Shown here: piece by piece, positions 27,437 through 37,068 of the stretch
How positions within the stretch are numbered: the stretch's first letter is position 1
Layout: every line of letters starts with the position of its first letter
DNA from: JBKQVT01 sp963727245
GTDB lineage: Bacteria; Planctomycetota; Planctomycetia; Pirellulales; Thermoguttaceae
Length of the DNA stretch: 64,000 nucleotides
Reading direction: 5' to 3'
Assembly (NCBI GenBank): GCA_963727245.1
Contig: CAVSFO010000020.1
Coordinates: 1-64,000, forward strand
Translations under genes and position numbers: made by a program
Notes under the pieces: generated by a model
Seen by the model: only the letters and a program-made list of their open reading frames with translations
The model's database searches: none
Told to the model about the DNA's origin: nothing

Positions 27437-27916
27437 TCAGATAAAGATGATCTTGGCGTCCCGCGACCGGTCAAGGAAGGTCGAGACGCCGATGACTTCC
27501 GTCACCTCATCGATCAGGTCTTCCCGCTTCAACTCCAGGATGTGCATGGCCATTTCGCAGGCGACCATGCCCACGCCGAGTTCCTTGGCCGCCACGAAGA
27601 GTTCCTCCAGCGTGGCCACGTTCTTGGCCTTCATCATGCCGGTCATCAGCCGCGGGCTCAGGCCGCCGAAGTTGAGCCGGCTCAAGGGCAAGTTGTTGCG
27701 GCCACCCATCAGGAAGTTGAACGCCTGGGCGAGGATCCCCGTGCCGGTCCAGCGGTGGCCGGACCGCTTCTTGATGATATTCAACCCCCAGAAGGTGAAG
27801 AAGATGGTGACCTCGCGATTGGTGGCCGCAGCGCCGGTGGCGATGGTGAAGACCGCGACCGCGCGATCGAAGTCGCCGCTGAAGCAGACGATGGAGAGCT
27901 TTTCTCTTGAGTCCAT
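27437..27916 (-). CDS. DsrE2-like (DsrE/DsrF/DrsH family) sulfur-relay protein
   Basis: 159 residues: KLSIVCFSGDFDRAVAVFTI, TNREVTIFFTFWGLNIIKK, then GGLSPRLMTGMMKAKNVATL and the candidate active Cys in GVGMVACEMAMHIL near residue 120. This is the PF13686-type family that pairs with TusA to move sulfane sulfur. Starts after AGGAGG and precedes tusA by 9 bp in one operon. The match to the neighbouring desulfurase/encapsulin suggests an exit route for the stored sulfur (inference). Confidence 0.88.
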   Translation of the reverse strand: MDSREKLSIVCFSGDFDRAVAVFTIATGAAATNREVTIFFTFWGLNIIKKRSGHRWTGTGILAQAFNFLMGGRNNLPLSRLNFGGLSPRLMTGMMKAKNVATLEELFVAAKELGVGMVACEMAMHILELKREDLIDEVTEVIGVSTFLDRSRDAKIIFI

Positions 27917-28021
27917 AGGTCCTCCTGGGCTGGGCGGCGTCTTTCGTTGTAGCCGCTGGCGCCGGCGGAATCAAGGGCGTCTTATCGATTCGTCCGTGCA
28001 GCCGCGACTGTCGTCTGAGCG

Positions 28022-28039
28022 GCCGTCACCCGTCACGGC
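28022..28039. promoter_or_regulatory. 18-bp palindrome, putative sigma-54 activator site
   Basis: GCCGTCA-CCCG-TCACGGC, same GCCGTSA-N4-TSACGGC pattern as 21151-21168. ~100 bp upstream of the sigma-54 promoter at 28133; a further ATATCACGGG lies at 28051. Confidence 0.6.
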
Positions 28040-28132
28040 CACCCACGCACATATCACGGGCCGAGTCGCGGCCCCAAGTGCCATGGTCGCTAGATTCCGG
28101 GAGATAGGTTCAACGGAGCGGGCTTTTCGATT

Positions 28133-28148
28133 TGGCACGAATAGTGCC
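28133..28148 (+). promoter_or_regulatory. sigma-54 promoter for the 28199 gene
   Basis: TGGCACGAATAGTGCC, GG-N10-GC, one mismatch (GTGC for TTGC). The sequence is nearly palindromic (AGGCACTATTCGTGCC on the other strand), so it could also fire toward dsrE2-tusA. Confidence 0.65.
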
Positions 28149-28198
28149 TGTTCACAGGTCTCACACGATCTCGCCTTTCAGCCCGAGGAGCACGATTC

Positions 28199-28669
28199 AT
28201 GAGTCAATCCGTCTCTGTTTCCTTCGACTGTACGCCATTGCGGTCGATCGCCCGGTGGGATGGTCCCCCCGATGTCGCCCTCCAGGACAACCACGTTCGG
28301 CTGCGACGTGCCGCCGAATGGCACGGGCTGTACAACAGTTATTACTTGAGCAACGGCTCCTGCGAATTCCATCTGACCAACGACGCCGAGGTGGGCCTGT
28401 TGGAGTTTCGCTTCGAGGGGACGGTCTTGACCGATGCCCACGATCAACGGACCCAATGGCTCGACCTTTCTGTCAGACCAGGCGGGAGCGTTTGCGATTG
28501 GCTGACTGCCGCGGCCCTGGAGTGGTTCCGGACAACGGTGATCCAGGCAGTCCGAATCGAGTTCGATCTCTTCCTCGCCAGCAGCGATCCGCAACGAACG
28601 CGGCAACGCCTCGAACACGTCGAGGCCGAGATGGTGAGTTGCCGCGGATTCGTTGGGATGGGCGTTTGA
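28199..28669 (+). CDS. hypothetical protein
   Basis: 156 residues, soluble, acidic, Trp-rich (SIARWDGPPDVALQDNHVRL, RAAEWHGLYNSYYLSNGSCE, TQWLDLSVRPGGSVCDWLTA). No family recognised; a beta-rich fold is suggested by alternating hydrophobics (AEVGLLEFRFEGTVLTD). Ribosome site GAGGAG and a sigma-54 promoter upstream, so it is probably a real member of the regulon. Confidence 0.65.
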   Translation: MSQSVSVSFDCTPLRSIARWDGPPDVALQDNHVRLRRAAEWHGLYNSYYLSNGSCEFHLTNDAEVGLLEFRFEGTVLTDAHDQRTQWLDLSVRPGGSVCDWLTAAALEWFRTTVIQAVRIEFDLFLASSDPQRTRQRLEHVEAEMVSCRGFVGMGV

Positions 28670-28920
28670 TCGCACATGGCGAAAACCACGCCGTCGGCCG
28701 CGCGATGATCCTGGCGACTGAACCGCTCTTGGGCGTTCGCGAAGCTCGTCCGCAAGCGAATTTGCGTTCCGCGATATTTGTCGGCCCCTCGGTCGTGGAG
28801 CACGGCTGACCGTGAAATACCGTCGCCGCCCGATTTCCGAAGGCCCTGTTTTCCCGGGTAATCTTGCCTGCGCCGCACAGATTCTGGTTCCTGAGAACGA
28901 TTTCCAGTGGCGAAATACCT
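28670..28920. other. intergenic, no gene; activator half-site
   Basis: No coding region supported. ACCGTGAAATACCGTCGCC at 28809-28827 shares CCGTGAAATA with the palindrome at 21151 and lies ~105 bp upstream of the next sigma-54 promoter. Confidence 0.4.
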
Positions 28921-28936
28921 TGGCACGCCCGTTGCT
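28921..28936 (+). promoter_or_regulatory. perfect-consensus sigma-54 promoter
   Basis: TGGCACGCCCGTTGCT matches TGGCACR-N4-TTGCW at every position, 111 bp before the next start codon. The best sigma-54 site in the window. Confidence 0.85.
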
Positions 28937-29046
28937 CTCACGGTCATCAGCAGTGAAGCGAAGACGTGCTTCACGGGCAGGCGTCCTTGGCTGCGTAGCC
29001 GAGTGCCTGCTCCATCAAGTGTTTCTTTTTGCAAAGGAGTTTCTCG

Positions 29047-29472
29047 ATGAATCGGAACATTAGTGTGACCGGGCTGGCGTTGATCGTCGGCCTGGCGGCA
29101 TCGTTGAGCCTGGCACTTAGCGGCGTGGCGCACGCCGGGATCGGCGCGTGCGCGCCCGTCAAGGCTTGCGCACCGGTGCAGGTTGTCACTCCGCTGCCCC
29201 CACCTTGCGGACCGGTAGTCGTCAATCCGCCGCCGAAGGCTTGCGAGCCTGCCAAGGTTCACTTGAGCCAGGTTGTTCTGGACGGTCACCTCGTGCATGC
29301 GCTCGGGGCCCGTCTTCGGACAGTCGCCTATGCTCTGACGCATGGCGTCGTGGAGACGGAGTACACCGTCCCACAGCCTCCGGCCGGTGGTGCAAGCCCA
29401 GCCCCCGGGCTCGCGCCAGCACTTGCGCCTGCCCCGACTCCACCGGCACCTCCCGTGCCCGGGAAGACGTAA
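29047..29472 (+). CDS. small secreted Cys/Pro-rich protein
   Basis: 141 residues. Signal peptide (LALIVGLAASLSLALSGVAHA), then two CAPV repeats (GACAPVKACAPVQVV), PPCGPVVVNPPPKACEP, a central helix-like stretch (LSQVVLDGHLVHALGARL) and a Pro/Ala-rich tail. Start fixed by AAAGGAG. No family known. Four Cys in the mature N-terminus could make disulfides or bind metal. Flanked by a sigma-54 promoter and a strong terminator. Confidence 0.75.
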   Translation: MNRNISVTGLALIVGLAASLSLALSGVAHAGIGACAPVKACAPVQVVTPLPPPCGPVVVNPPPKACEPAKVHLSQVVLDGHLVHALGARLRTVAYALTHGVVETEYTVPQPPAGGASPAPGLAPALAPAPTPPAPPVPGKT

Positions 29473-29584
29473 GCGGCAAAGACGATTGAGCGTGGAATCA
29501 AAGATCGTTAGCGTTGTGAAACTCGCCGACTCTAGTGGGGAGGTACTCTGGCGAGCAGTCCGGGTCAACTCCGTTTGACCACCC

Positions 29585-29622
29585 GCGGCCGAGTCTCTTG
29601 GAGGCTCGGCCGCCTTTCTTTT
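29585..29622 (+). terminator. rho-independent terminator
   Basis: 9-bp stem GCGGCCGAG / CTCGGCCGC with an 11-nt loop followed by CTTTCTTTT, ~110 bp after the secreted-protein stop. Confidence 0.8.
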
Positions 29623-29718
29623 CCGGCCGTGGCGGGCCCCGCTCCAACGACGGCTTGCCCAACGCCCCGCGAGCCGGCGTTCTGCGATGCCGCTTCTTCC
29701 GCAGATGCCCTCGGTGAT

Positions 29719-29734
29719 TGGCCCCGTACTTGCT
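29719..29734 (+). promoter_or_regulatory. candidate sigma-54 promoter upstream of the sigma-54 activator
   Basis: TGGCCCCGTACTTGCT, GG-N10-GC, departing from TGGCACR-N4-TTGCW only at the fifth and seventh positions. 200 bp upstream of the activator gene: possible autoregulation. The intervening 29735-29934 has no gene I can support. Confidence 0.45.
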
Positions 29735-29934
29735 TTAAGGGTTTACCCGAGCAAGGGGCCCGGGGCGAGCACGAAGTGTGCGGGAAGCATGTTTTTACAC
29801 TAAGGTTGGGCTCCCCTGCGCCGAAGTCCTTATACACCATAATGTTGAGAAACATGCGCTTGATTTGAAGGAATCCACCGAGTTCTCGCGCGGATTCGGC
29901 AGATTCTGACCGTTGCAAGGAGCATCCGTGATAT

Positions 29935-31600
29935 ATGATAGCTGAACCACTACTCCATGATGGAATACCCATCACTGAGTCTCGCCACCGGAATGGTGAC
30001 GGGCACGAGCATCTTCTGCTGAGCGTGTGGAAGGAGGCGTGCCGCCACATCGAGATTGGCGAATCCACGCTGACGATCGCGGCAATTCTGGCGGAACACT
30101 TGCCCCTTGAGCAAGTCCTGGTCCGCCGATTCGACCTCGAACGATCGTGTCTCGAAACCGTGGCCGTAGGCGTCACTGCCTCCGATCATCTTGTGCCCAA
30201 CGCGCGAACCATCTGCTCGCCGGCCGAGGTGGAAGGACTGCTCAGGTGGTCACGTCAGGGGCAGGTGAGCCGCCGCCGAGACGAGACCTCGTCGGAACTG
30301 GCAATCGACAAAGCGGTGCCCGCGGGAGTCCAGGGCGACGTTTTCGTCGGACCGCTCGGCGGCCAGGGCGGACTGAGCGGGGTGCTGGTGTTGATGGCGG
30401 CCGCCGGCGCGGAATTCGATCCCCCGCACGTCGCGCTGGTCGATTCGCTCCTGGAGCCTTTCTCTACAGCCTTGGAGAACGACCGGCGGGTCCGTGAAAT
30501 GGGGGCCATGCGTGCCGCTGCCGAGGCCGACAAGAGTTCCTTGCTGACGCGATTGGGACGCAAAGACATCACAGATACGGTCGTGGGCGCCGACAGCGGG
30601 ATGCGCGGCGTTATGGAACGGGTGGAGTTGGTCGCCCGATCCGACGTGCCGATCCTCGTTCTGGGCGAGACGGGCACCGGCAAGGAACTGGTCGCGCGGC
30701 TGATCCACACGCGTTCCAGCCGGCACAGTGGCCCCTTCCTGAGAGTCAACTGCGGCGCGATCCCTTCCGAGTTGATCGATTCGCAATTGTTCGGCCATGA
30801 AAAAGGGGCTTTCACCGGCGCCGTGGAAACGCACCAAGGCTGGTTCGAGCGCGCCGACGGCGGCACGCTCCTCCTGGACGAGATTGGAGAACTGCCGCCC
30901 GCCGCGCAGGTCCGCCTGCTGCGAATCCTGCAGGACGGCTGGCTGGAACGAGTCGGGGGCAGACAGCCTATTCACGTGGACGTGCGCGTTGTCGCCGCCA
31001 CGCACCGCGACCTGGCCGCCATGGTCGCCGAAGGCCGGTTCCGGGAGGATCTTTGGTATCGCGTTGCGGTGTTTCCCATCCTCCTGCCGCCGTTGCGCGA
31101 GCGTCGTGAAGACATCCCGGCGCTGGCCTGCCACTTTGCCCAGCGCGGCGGCACGATTCGTTCTCCCCCTGGCACTTCCCGCGCCGGAGGAACTCAATCT
31201 GTTGACCCAGTACGCCTGGCCGGGGAATATCCGGGAATTGGCCGCCGTAATTGATCGCGCGGCGATCCTGGGCAACGGGCGACGGCTTGAAGTTGCGCAG
31301 GCCCTCGGCACCCCCGTCGCGCCCGTGGGATCGGCCGCGAAAGTGGAGACTTGCACCATGCAGGCGGTCCCCGGCGAGACGTTGTCGCTCGATGCCGCCA
31401 TGAAGCAACACATCGAGCGAGTGCTGGAAATGACGCACGGCCGCATCGAAGGCCGTCGCGGCACCGCCTCGCTGTTGAAGATCAACCCCCATACCTTGCG
31501 AGCACGGATGCGCAAGCTGGGCATCAATTGGGCGAGATTCCGGCCGAAAGACTCGGAACTGGAACTCATGACTGAAACACTGACACCGGCCAGTTGCTGA
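29935..31600 (+). CDS. sigma-54-dependent transcriptional activator with GAF-like sensor (frameshifted)
   Basis: About 554 residues. Residues ~20-190 look like a GAF sensor (STLTIAAILAEHLPLEQVLV, FVGPLGGQGGLSGVLVLMAA). AAA+ domain ~215-450: Walker A VLGETGTGKELVARL, the sigma-54-contacting loop EKGAFTGAVET, Walker B GGTLLLDEIGELPP, sensor RLLRILQDGWLERVG. A frame break at ~31160, then YAWPGNIRELAAVIDRAAIL. The Fis-like C-terminus (HGRIEGRRGTASLLKINPHT, LRARMRKLGI) binds DNA. FhlA/NorR-type layout. Probable activator of the sigma-54 promoters found at 13.6-29.7 kb; the signal is unknown. Confidence 0.9.
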
Positions 31601-31635
31601 GACCAGCACCACGGAGACGTGCAAAGGAGACGGGC

Positions 31636-32034
31636 GTGGAAGAACCAGGTGGCAACGTGGTGCTCTCTTGCGTGGAGTCGAACCACCAGTTGATCATCGG
31701 CTTGGATCGACGCGATATTCGTGTCGACGATCAGCGCATCGAGCTGCTTGCCACGGAGTTCCGCGTGCTGCGGCTACTGGCTCGCTTGCCGGGGCGGACC
31801 TTCAGCAGGACCGAGATCCTCGACGGAATCCATACCCAGCGTTATGCCATCACTCCCCGGGCAGTCGATGGACAAATCCAAGGACTGCGCCGGAGGCTTG
31901 GTCCCGTGGCCAGCGTCATCGAAACGGTCCGCGGGGTGGGCTATCGCTTCAAGGCCCTCGACGTTCATGAAATTGCAGAAACGGCTCCCGGTCCTGCGTC
32001 CGATTCCAATGTTCCCGATCGGCAGGATACCTGA
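31636..32034 (+). CDS. stand-alone winged-helix (OmpR/PhoB C-terminal type) DNA-binding protein
   Basis: 132 residues using GTG at 31636, placed 7 nt after AAAGGAG. Residues ~30-120 form a trans_reg_C domain: IELLATEFRVLRLLARLPGR, TFSRTEILDGI, AVDGQIQGLRRRLG, VIETVRGVGYRFKA. No receiver domain precedes it, unlike ordinary response regulators. Located between the sigma-54 activator and cysteine synthase 3; may regulate the latter. Confidence 0.8.
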   Translation: MEEPGGNVVLSCVESNHQLIIGLDRRDIRVDDQRIELLATEFRVLRLLARLPGRTFSRTEILDGIHTQRYAITPRAVDGQIQGLRRRLGPVASVIETVRGVGYRFKALDVHEIAETAPGPASDSNVPDRQDT

Positions 32035-32076
32035 TCGTATGACGGAGAAGTTCCCTTTACCGAAAGCGAGTGAAAG

Positions 32077-33074
32077 ATGACCAAATCATTGGACAATCGC
32101 CCCCTTGCCGCCGATCCTGCGCTGCGGCGCTTCGATGATATCCGCGAGCTGATCGCCAATCCCGCCAATCCGACGCCCTTGGTTCGATTGAATCGAGTCG
32201 TGGCCTCGGCCGACTTTCCGTTGTACCTCAAATTGGAATGGTACAACCCCTTCGGCTCCGTGAAGGACCGCACGGCCTTGTATCTGCTCAAGGGGATGGC
32301 CGAGCGGGGCGAGTTGGACGGCAAGGACCTGGTCGAGCCCAGTTCGGGAAACACGGGGATCGCCTTGGCCGCCCTGGCTGCTTTGCTGGGCAAGAAACTG
32401 GCGGTTACCATTCCCGACGGGGTGCCTGACGAGAAGAAGCTCATCCTCCGCATGCTCGGCGCCGAGGTTTGGGCGACGCCCGACGACCTCTGCCCGGTGG
32501 CCCATCCCAAGGACGGCGCCATCGCCCTGGCTCAGTCCTTTGTCCAAGGCACCGCGACCAAGGGCCGCTACGCCATGCCCTATCAATACGAGAACCCCGA
32601 TAACGTCCGGCGCACTACGAAACGACCGGGCCCGAGATCTGGAAGCAGACCGAGGGGCGGATCAAATACTTCTTCGCCGGTTACGGCACCTGCGGAACGA
32701 TCACCGGCACGGCCCGCTACCTCAAGGAGCAGGACGCGAGCGTTCGCGTCATTGCCATCGAGCCGCAAAAAGGGCACCGGCTGCCGGGGCTGAAAAATCT
32801 GCAGGAATCCAAGGCGCCGGGCATCCTCGACCCGAGCGTGATCGACGAGGTCATCCGCGTCAACGACGAGCCCGCCTACGCCATGACCAAGCGGCTGTTC
32901 CGGGAGGAAGGTCTCATTGTGGGGCCGTCCACGGGAGCCATGGTGCACGCGGCCATCGAGTTTGGGAAACAACATTCCGGACTTGCGGTCGCCATTTCGC
33001 CTGACAACGGCTTCAAATACACGTCCTTCTTTGCCGACGTGCTCGGCGACGAAGGGCTTCCCAAAGTGGGCTGA
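32077..33074 (+). CDS. PLP-dependent cysteine synthase family protein, copy 3 (frameshifted)
   Basis: About 332 residues. PTPLVRLNRVVASADFPLYL, PLP lysine in NPFGSVKDRTALYL, EPSSGNTGIALAA, YGTCGTITGTARYL, IVGPSTGAMVHA. A frame break near 32612 (NPDNVR then HYETTGPEIWKQTEG). It is diverged from the two CysK (FGSVKDRTA, SSGNTG, GTCGT), so the sulfur donor or acceptor may differ, for example thiosulfate or a carrier-bound thiocarboxylate as for CysM; this is inference. Confidence 0.82.
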
Positions 33075-33367
33075 AGCCACCCAAGACTTGATCGATGACT
33101 GCCGTGATGCAGACGCTCTATCAACTGCCCGAGCGTTTGGGTGAGGATTTGGAACTACGTTCAAGCACGAGGTGGAAAGGCTACATCGCGGCAAGACCTC
33201 ATACGCAGCGGTTAGGGAGCAGGCAGGGGAACTACCAGTTCCAGCGGTTACCCTGAAATCCCATGGGCGTACGCTGACAGACACTACGAGCGTGTCACAC
33301 CCTTGAGACAATTGCGGTACGGACTGACCTGCTCGGCGACCAAGTAACCGTCAAGAGATCGGTTCAT
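33075..33367. other. no supported gene
   Basis: Junction between cysteine synthase 3 and the convergent defence operon; no ORF, repeat or terminator stands out. Confidence 0.3.
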
Positions 33368-34264
33368 TCAATTTGGCTTTGGCCGATTCGCGGCTGCGTC
33401 CGCAGGTAAGCGCAATAGTAGCTCCTGTTCAAGCCCCTTCCGGTGGATATCGAACAGATGGACCATGCGTTCGACGTTCGGATCAGCCGTATGCTTGCGT
33501 AACAGCGTCAGGAACTTGGCTTGTTTCTCAATCAACTTGGTATTGCCATACCGGCCAAGCAACTCCTCCAAGCCATCCGGAAGGTAGAACTGGACCCTCC
33601 CCGGACACGTCCTGGCCAAGCGGCGGTACTCGCTTACGCCGATGGGATCATAATCGGCCCAGTGTATGTACTCGCACTGACGCATGGCCTCGGATCCGAG
33701 CCAACTCAAGAGGCGGTCCGACATCTTCCCGTGCGTGTAGACGGCCAGATCGACACCTGCCAGCACACGCTGATGGTTCCAGAATGCCTCTTCATTCTCC
33801 ACGGTTGCGACCGTCCCGCTGAAGGTCCACGAGTCTTCTCTTGAGAGAACGATTGCGGCTCCCCTGGCAACACGTGTCATGCCGCTGACGTCCACCGATC
33901 CGTTTCCGTCGGATCGGTGAATCTGAATTTCCGGCTTGGTTGATCGCACGAAGACGCCTTGATACGTCCCTCGCCGAACTCCCTTGGCGCTGGTCAAGGC
34001 AGCTACTGAAGCGGCACGATCGGGCAGGCTTTCCAACGCGGCCGTCACTCCTTGTGGCAATTCGGATCGCTCGAATCGGTCAAACGCCGTGTCGTCTTGA
34101 ATGCGAAGCAACATTCCCCATGGCGTGTGAACGACACCGATGGCACCACACGTTTCCAATCGTGTAACCAAGGCGGCGCATGACCGCGGAATCGAGGAAC
34201 AAGGAATTCCATGGGGTTGGGCATCGCGCAGACGATTTACAAGGCGTATTTCGGTCTTACGCAT
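33368..34264 (-). CDS. jetD: Wadjet JetD/MksG-like nuclease subunit
   Basis: 298 residues; start ATG at 34264 overlaps the jetC stop by 8 bp. The C-terminal half resembles the DUF2220 TOPRIM nuclease: VENEEAFWNHQRVLAGVDLA, YTHGKMSDRLLSWLGSE, then YIHWADYDPIGVSEYRRLA, where Glu (VENEE) and the DYDPIG Asp pair are the expected metal ligands. The N-terminus is a DNA-binding arm (TEIRLVNRLRDAQPHG). In Wadjet systems this subunit cuts small circular DNA after loop extrusion by JetABC. Last gene of the operon. Confidence 0.85.
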   Translation of the reverse strand: MRKTEIRLVNRLRDAQPHGIPCSSIPRSCAALVTRLETCGAIGVVHTPWGMLLRIQDDTAFDRFERSELPQGVTAALESLPDRAASVAALTSAKGVRRGTYQGVFVRSTKPEIQIHRSDGNGSVDVSGMTRVARGAAIVLSREDSWTFSGTVATVENEEAFWNHQRVLAGVDLAVYTHGKMSDRLLSWLGSEAMRQCEYIHWADYDPIGVSEYRRLARTCPGRVQFYLPDGLEELLGRYGNTKLIEKQAKFLTLLRKHTADPNVERMVHLFDIHRKGLEQELLLRLPADAAANRPKPN

Positions 34265-37068
34265 CGCTTGCCTCCCGCTGCGCAATGGGCACATCTTTCC
34301 GCCGGGCATGGTAGGTTTGATAGCTGTCGATGCAGAACCGCCCATCATGGGTGCCAAGTGTGTACACCGTGACCTCGGGGTGTGCCAGCGGCTCCATGCG
34401 GATGCCGGGCTCTGCGGTAATCGGAACCATGCCCTTGGACACGGCCATTGCGGTCGTCGCCCTGAGGTTATCGTCGTCGAGTTGGCCTGTTTCGTCCAAG
34501 TAGAAATGCAGGCCATAATCCTTCTTCCCGAGAATCGCCCGCACCAACTGGACGAAGATCATGGCCTTTGCCGTCATGCCAGTGCCAGTGCTGCCAATGT
34601 CGTCCAGGGATCTTGCCTCGTTGACGGTATCGTCGTTCTCTCGTACTCGAATGCGAATCTCGAACAATTCCAGCAGTTCGATGATCTGCTCCCCTTCGAT
34701 CATCGTTTGCAGCCGATTCTTGGATATTTCGACGCTTTCGCGATCTTCAAAGAGGGTTCCCTCCTGAGTCAAGGTGACAATGTCCTCGTAACTGGTGCCG
34801 TACTGAACAGCGAGTTCTACCGCATGCAGGTTGCTTACCTGGTAGGACAACAGTTCCTTATTCAGTCGCTGAACGGCCGTCTTGACATTGTGCATTCCCG
34901 TCAACATGTGTTTCAGATTGGCCCTCAGGTGAGTCAGCAGATCATCCCACTCCTTCCCCAAGACCTTCTCTCGATCCGGCAAGGCGTCCTGTTGTTGGAT
35001 GAGATCGTCCCAGGTGCTGTCTTCATCGGCAAAGTATACGCGATGTGTCCGAGTCTTAGCCGACGCCGTTTCGATCTCCTTCTCGATGCCGTGGAGTTCG
35101 GTTCGCTTCTGATCAAGAGACCGCACGCGATGAAGCAACTGGTTGATTCCTGCGAGCAGTGTTCGTACCGATTCGACAACATCGTCGGCGCCAAACTTGT
35201 CGCTATCCGCCGGCTGCGCTACAACTGTGGTTGCTGGCACGTCGAGATGCAGTACCCGCAGTTCGTTCTGCAATTCTACTCGCTTGCTGTTGAGGTCTTG
35301 GCTGACATCGCGCAGTCGGGTCTCTCTTGAACTTATCTGAGAGTCCTGCTTCTGGGCCTTGTCGATTGCCCTGTCGATCGTCGCAATCTCTTCACCCGTT
35401 TCGCGAATCGTGTTGCGAAGGCCAGTAACCTCGCTTTCATCGCGATCGCGATCTGCCCAATCCTTGCAGTACTGGTCGTATCGCTCCAAGGAGTTGTGGA
35501 TTTCCTTGTACTCCCGCTGCTTCGCGGAAAGTGTCTGTTGGGCGCCAACGACGTGCTCAGCAGTTTCCAGCCGCTCCTGCGCAGTCTTTAGTTCAAGTTC
35601 GGAGAGCACCAAGGACTTGCGTACTTGGTCCCGATTGAGGATGGTGTCGAGATTCGGGCCTTCTAAGCCATCGAGCCGGACGCATACAGCATCGTCCTGG
35701 TAGCTGCCGTCCGTAACCTTGGTTGCCAACATGCGAAGTTCGGCCAACAGCCCGACTTCATCTCGTATCTCGATTGCCTCGCCGACGATTTGGCGGGCGA
35801 GACCGGGGTTGAGGACCCGAAAGATGGAATCAAGCTCGGCTTTGCTAAGACCGCGACTCAGCAGAACGGTTGCACCCGCACGCTCAATCTGCTCCAGCAA
35901 GGTGCGGTCGTTTGCAACATTCCGCTTCAGGTCCTCGACCTTCCGGCGCACGACGCCCAAATCGAGGTTTTGGGTCTGTTTCAGGTGTTCACGCAAGCGG
36001 CTGATCTCGTCCTGCAACGAGACGGCGTTTTGCCGCAATTCGTGGATCATGTCGGGCGAATACAACGACCATTCTTTGTCGGCTGCGTAGAGTTGTTCAA
36101 GCTTCGTCGTTGCCTGTGCAAGATCCTTTTCCAGACTGCCTTGCTGAAAATAGAGTTTCCTGCGCAGCGTCCTTTTCCGAAATGTCGTTCTTCAGCTTCT
36201 GTCGTTGCTCGCCAAGGGCGGCGTCGTGCTGCACCATGGTGCTGCCAAGAACACTCGATTGTATCAGCAATCGCGGAGCCTGTTCTCGCAACAACTGTTG
36301 CGTGGCGCCGATCTCCCCCCGCAACTCCCTTCCACGACTGATGTGGGCGTTCACCTCGTGGATGAAGCGATATTCCTCCTCTGATCGCACAGCGCGTTCG
36401 AACATATCCTTGTATGTGGCCGCAACGTCAATGCGTGTCTCTCCCACCTCGTGGGCGTGGCAGGCAATGATCAATCGCTTGAGATCGCGTGCCGTGGTGT
36501 CCGTCAGGGCAAGAAGTTTGACGAAGACCTCTCGGAATGAGCTGTATTCCTGCTGTGACCTGAGCGGCACAATTCCCAGGCTCGGAAGGTTCTTGGCCTT
36601 TGCGGGAACTTGCCCCGTCAGCACTTCCCATAAGTGGACTCGGGGGACTTCCAGTAGATTCCGATCGGCGAGCAGTTTCCGAATGGAATCGAATTCGCGA
36701 ATCGTCCTATCTTCCTCCTCGTAGTCTTCCCGGCGGAACGGCCCAGAGTAGACGTACCGCTCGAATCCGCCAGTTCGCAGATTGCCCAGCCCGCGAACCA
36801 GCAGGGTCTGGATTCCCGAAGGCGTTGAGCATTCATAGATCAGGTAAGATCGGTTTTCGCCAAAGTAGTGCTCTCTCGTCTCCTCGACGTTCTTGGGAAA
36901 CGCCATCTTCCGAATGTCGTCCACGTAAAGATATTGAAGTGCGTTGACGAGCGTGGACTTGCCAGCATTGTTGCGGGCGACAAGGTGGACGGGACCGGCC
37001 AGGTCGAGTTCAGCGTAAATGAACCGCCCACTATTGATGGCGACAAGACGACGCACTCCATGTCTCAT
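34257..37068 (-). CDS. jetC: Wadjet JetC/MksB-like SMC ATPase (frameshifted)
   Basis: About 936 residues. N-terminal ATPase half with the P-loop LVARNNAGKSTLVNALQYLY near residue 35 (Asn in place of the usual Gly), then VNAHISRGRELRGEIGATQQ and a long coiled coil (roughly residues 250-780; e.g. VRRKVEDLKRNVANDRTLLE). The C-terminal half carries SLDDIGSTGTGMTAKAMIFV (signature-like) and FYLDETGQLDDDNLRATTAM (Walker B/D-loop). A frame break at ~36118 joins the halves. ATG overlaps the jetB stop as ATGA. SMC-like motor of an anti-plasmid condensin. Confidence 0.85.
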
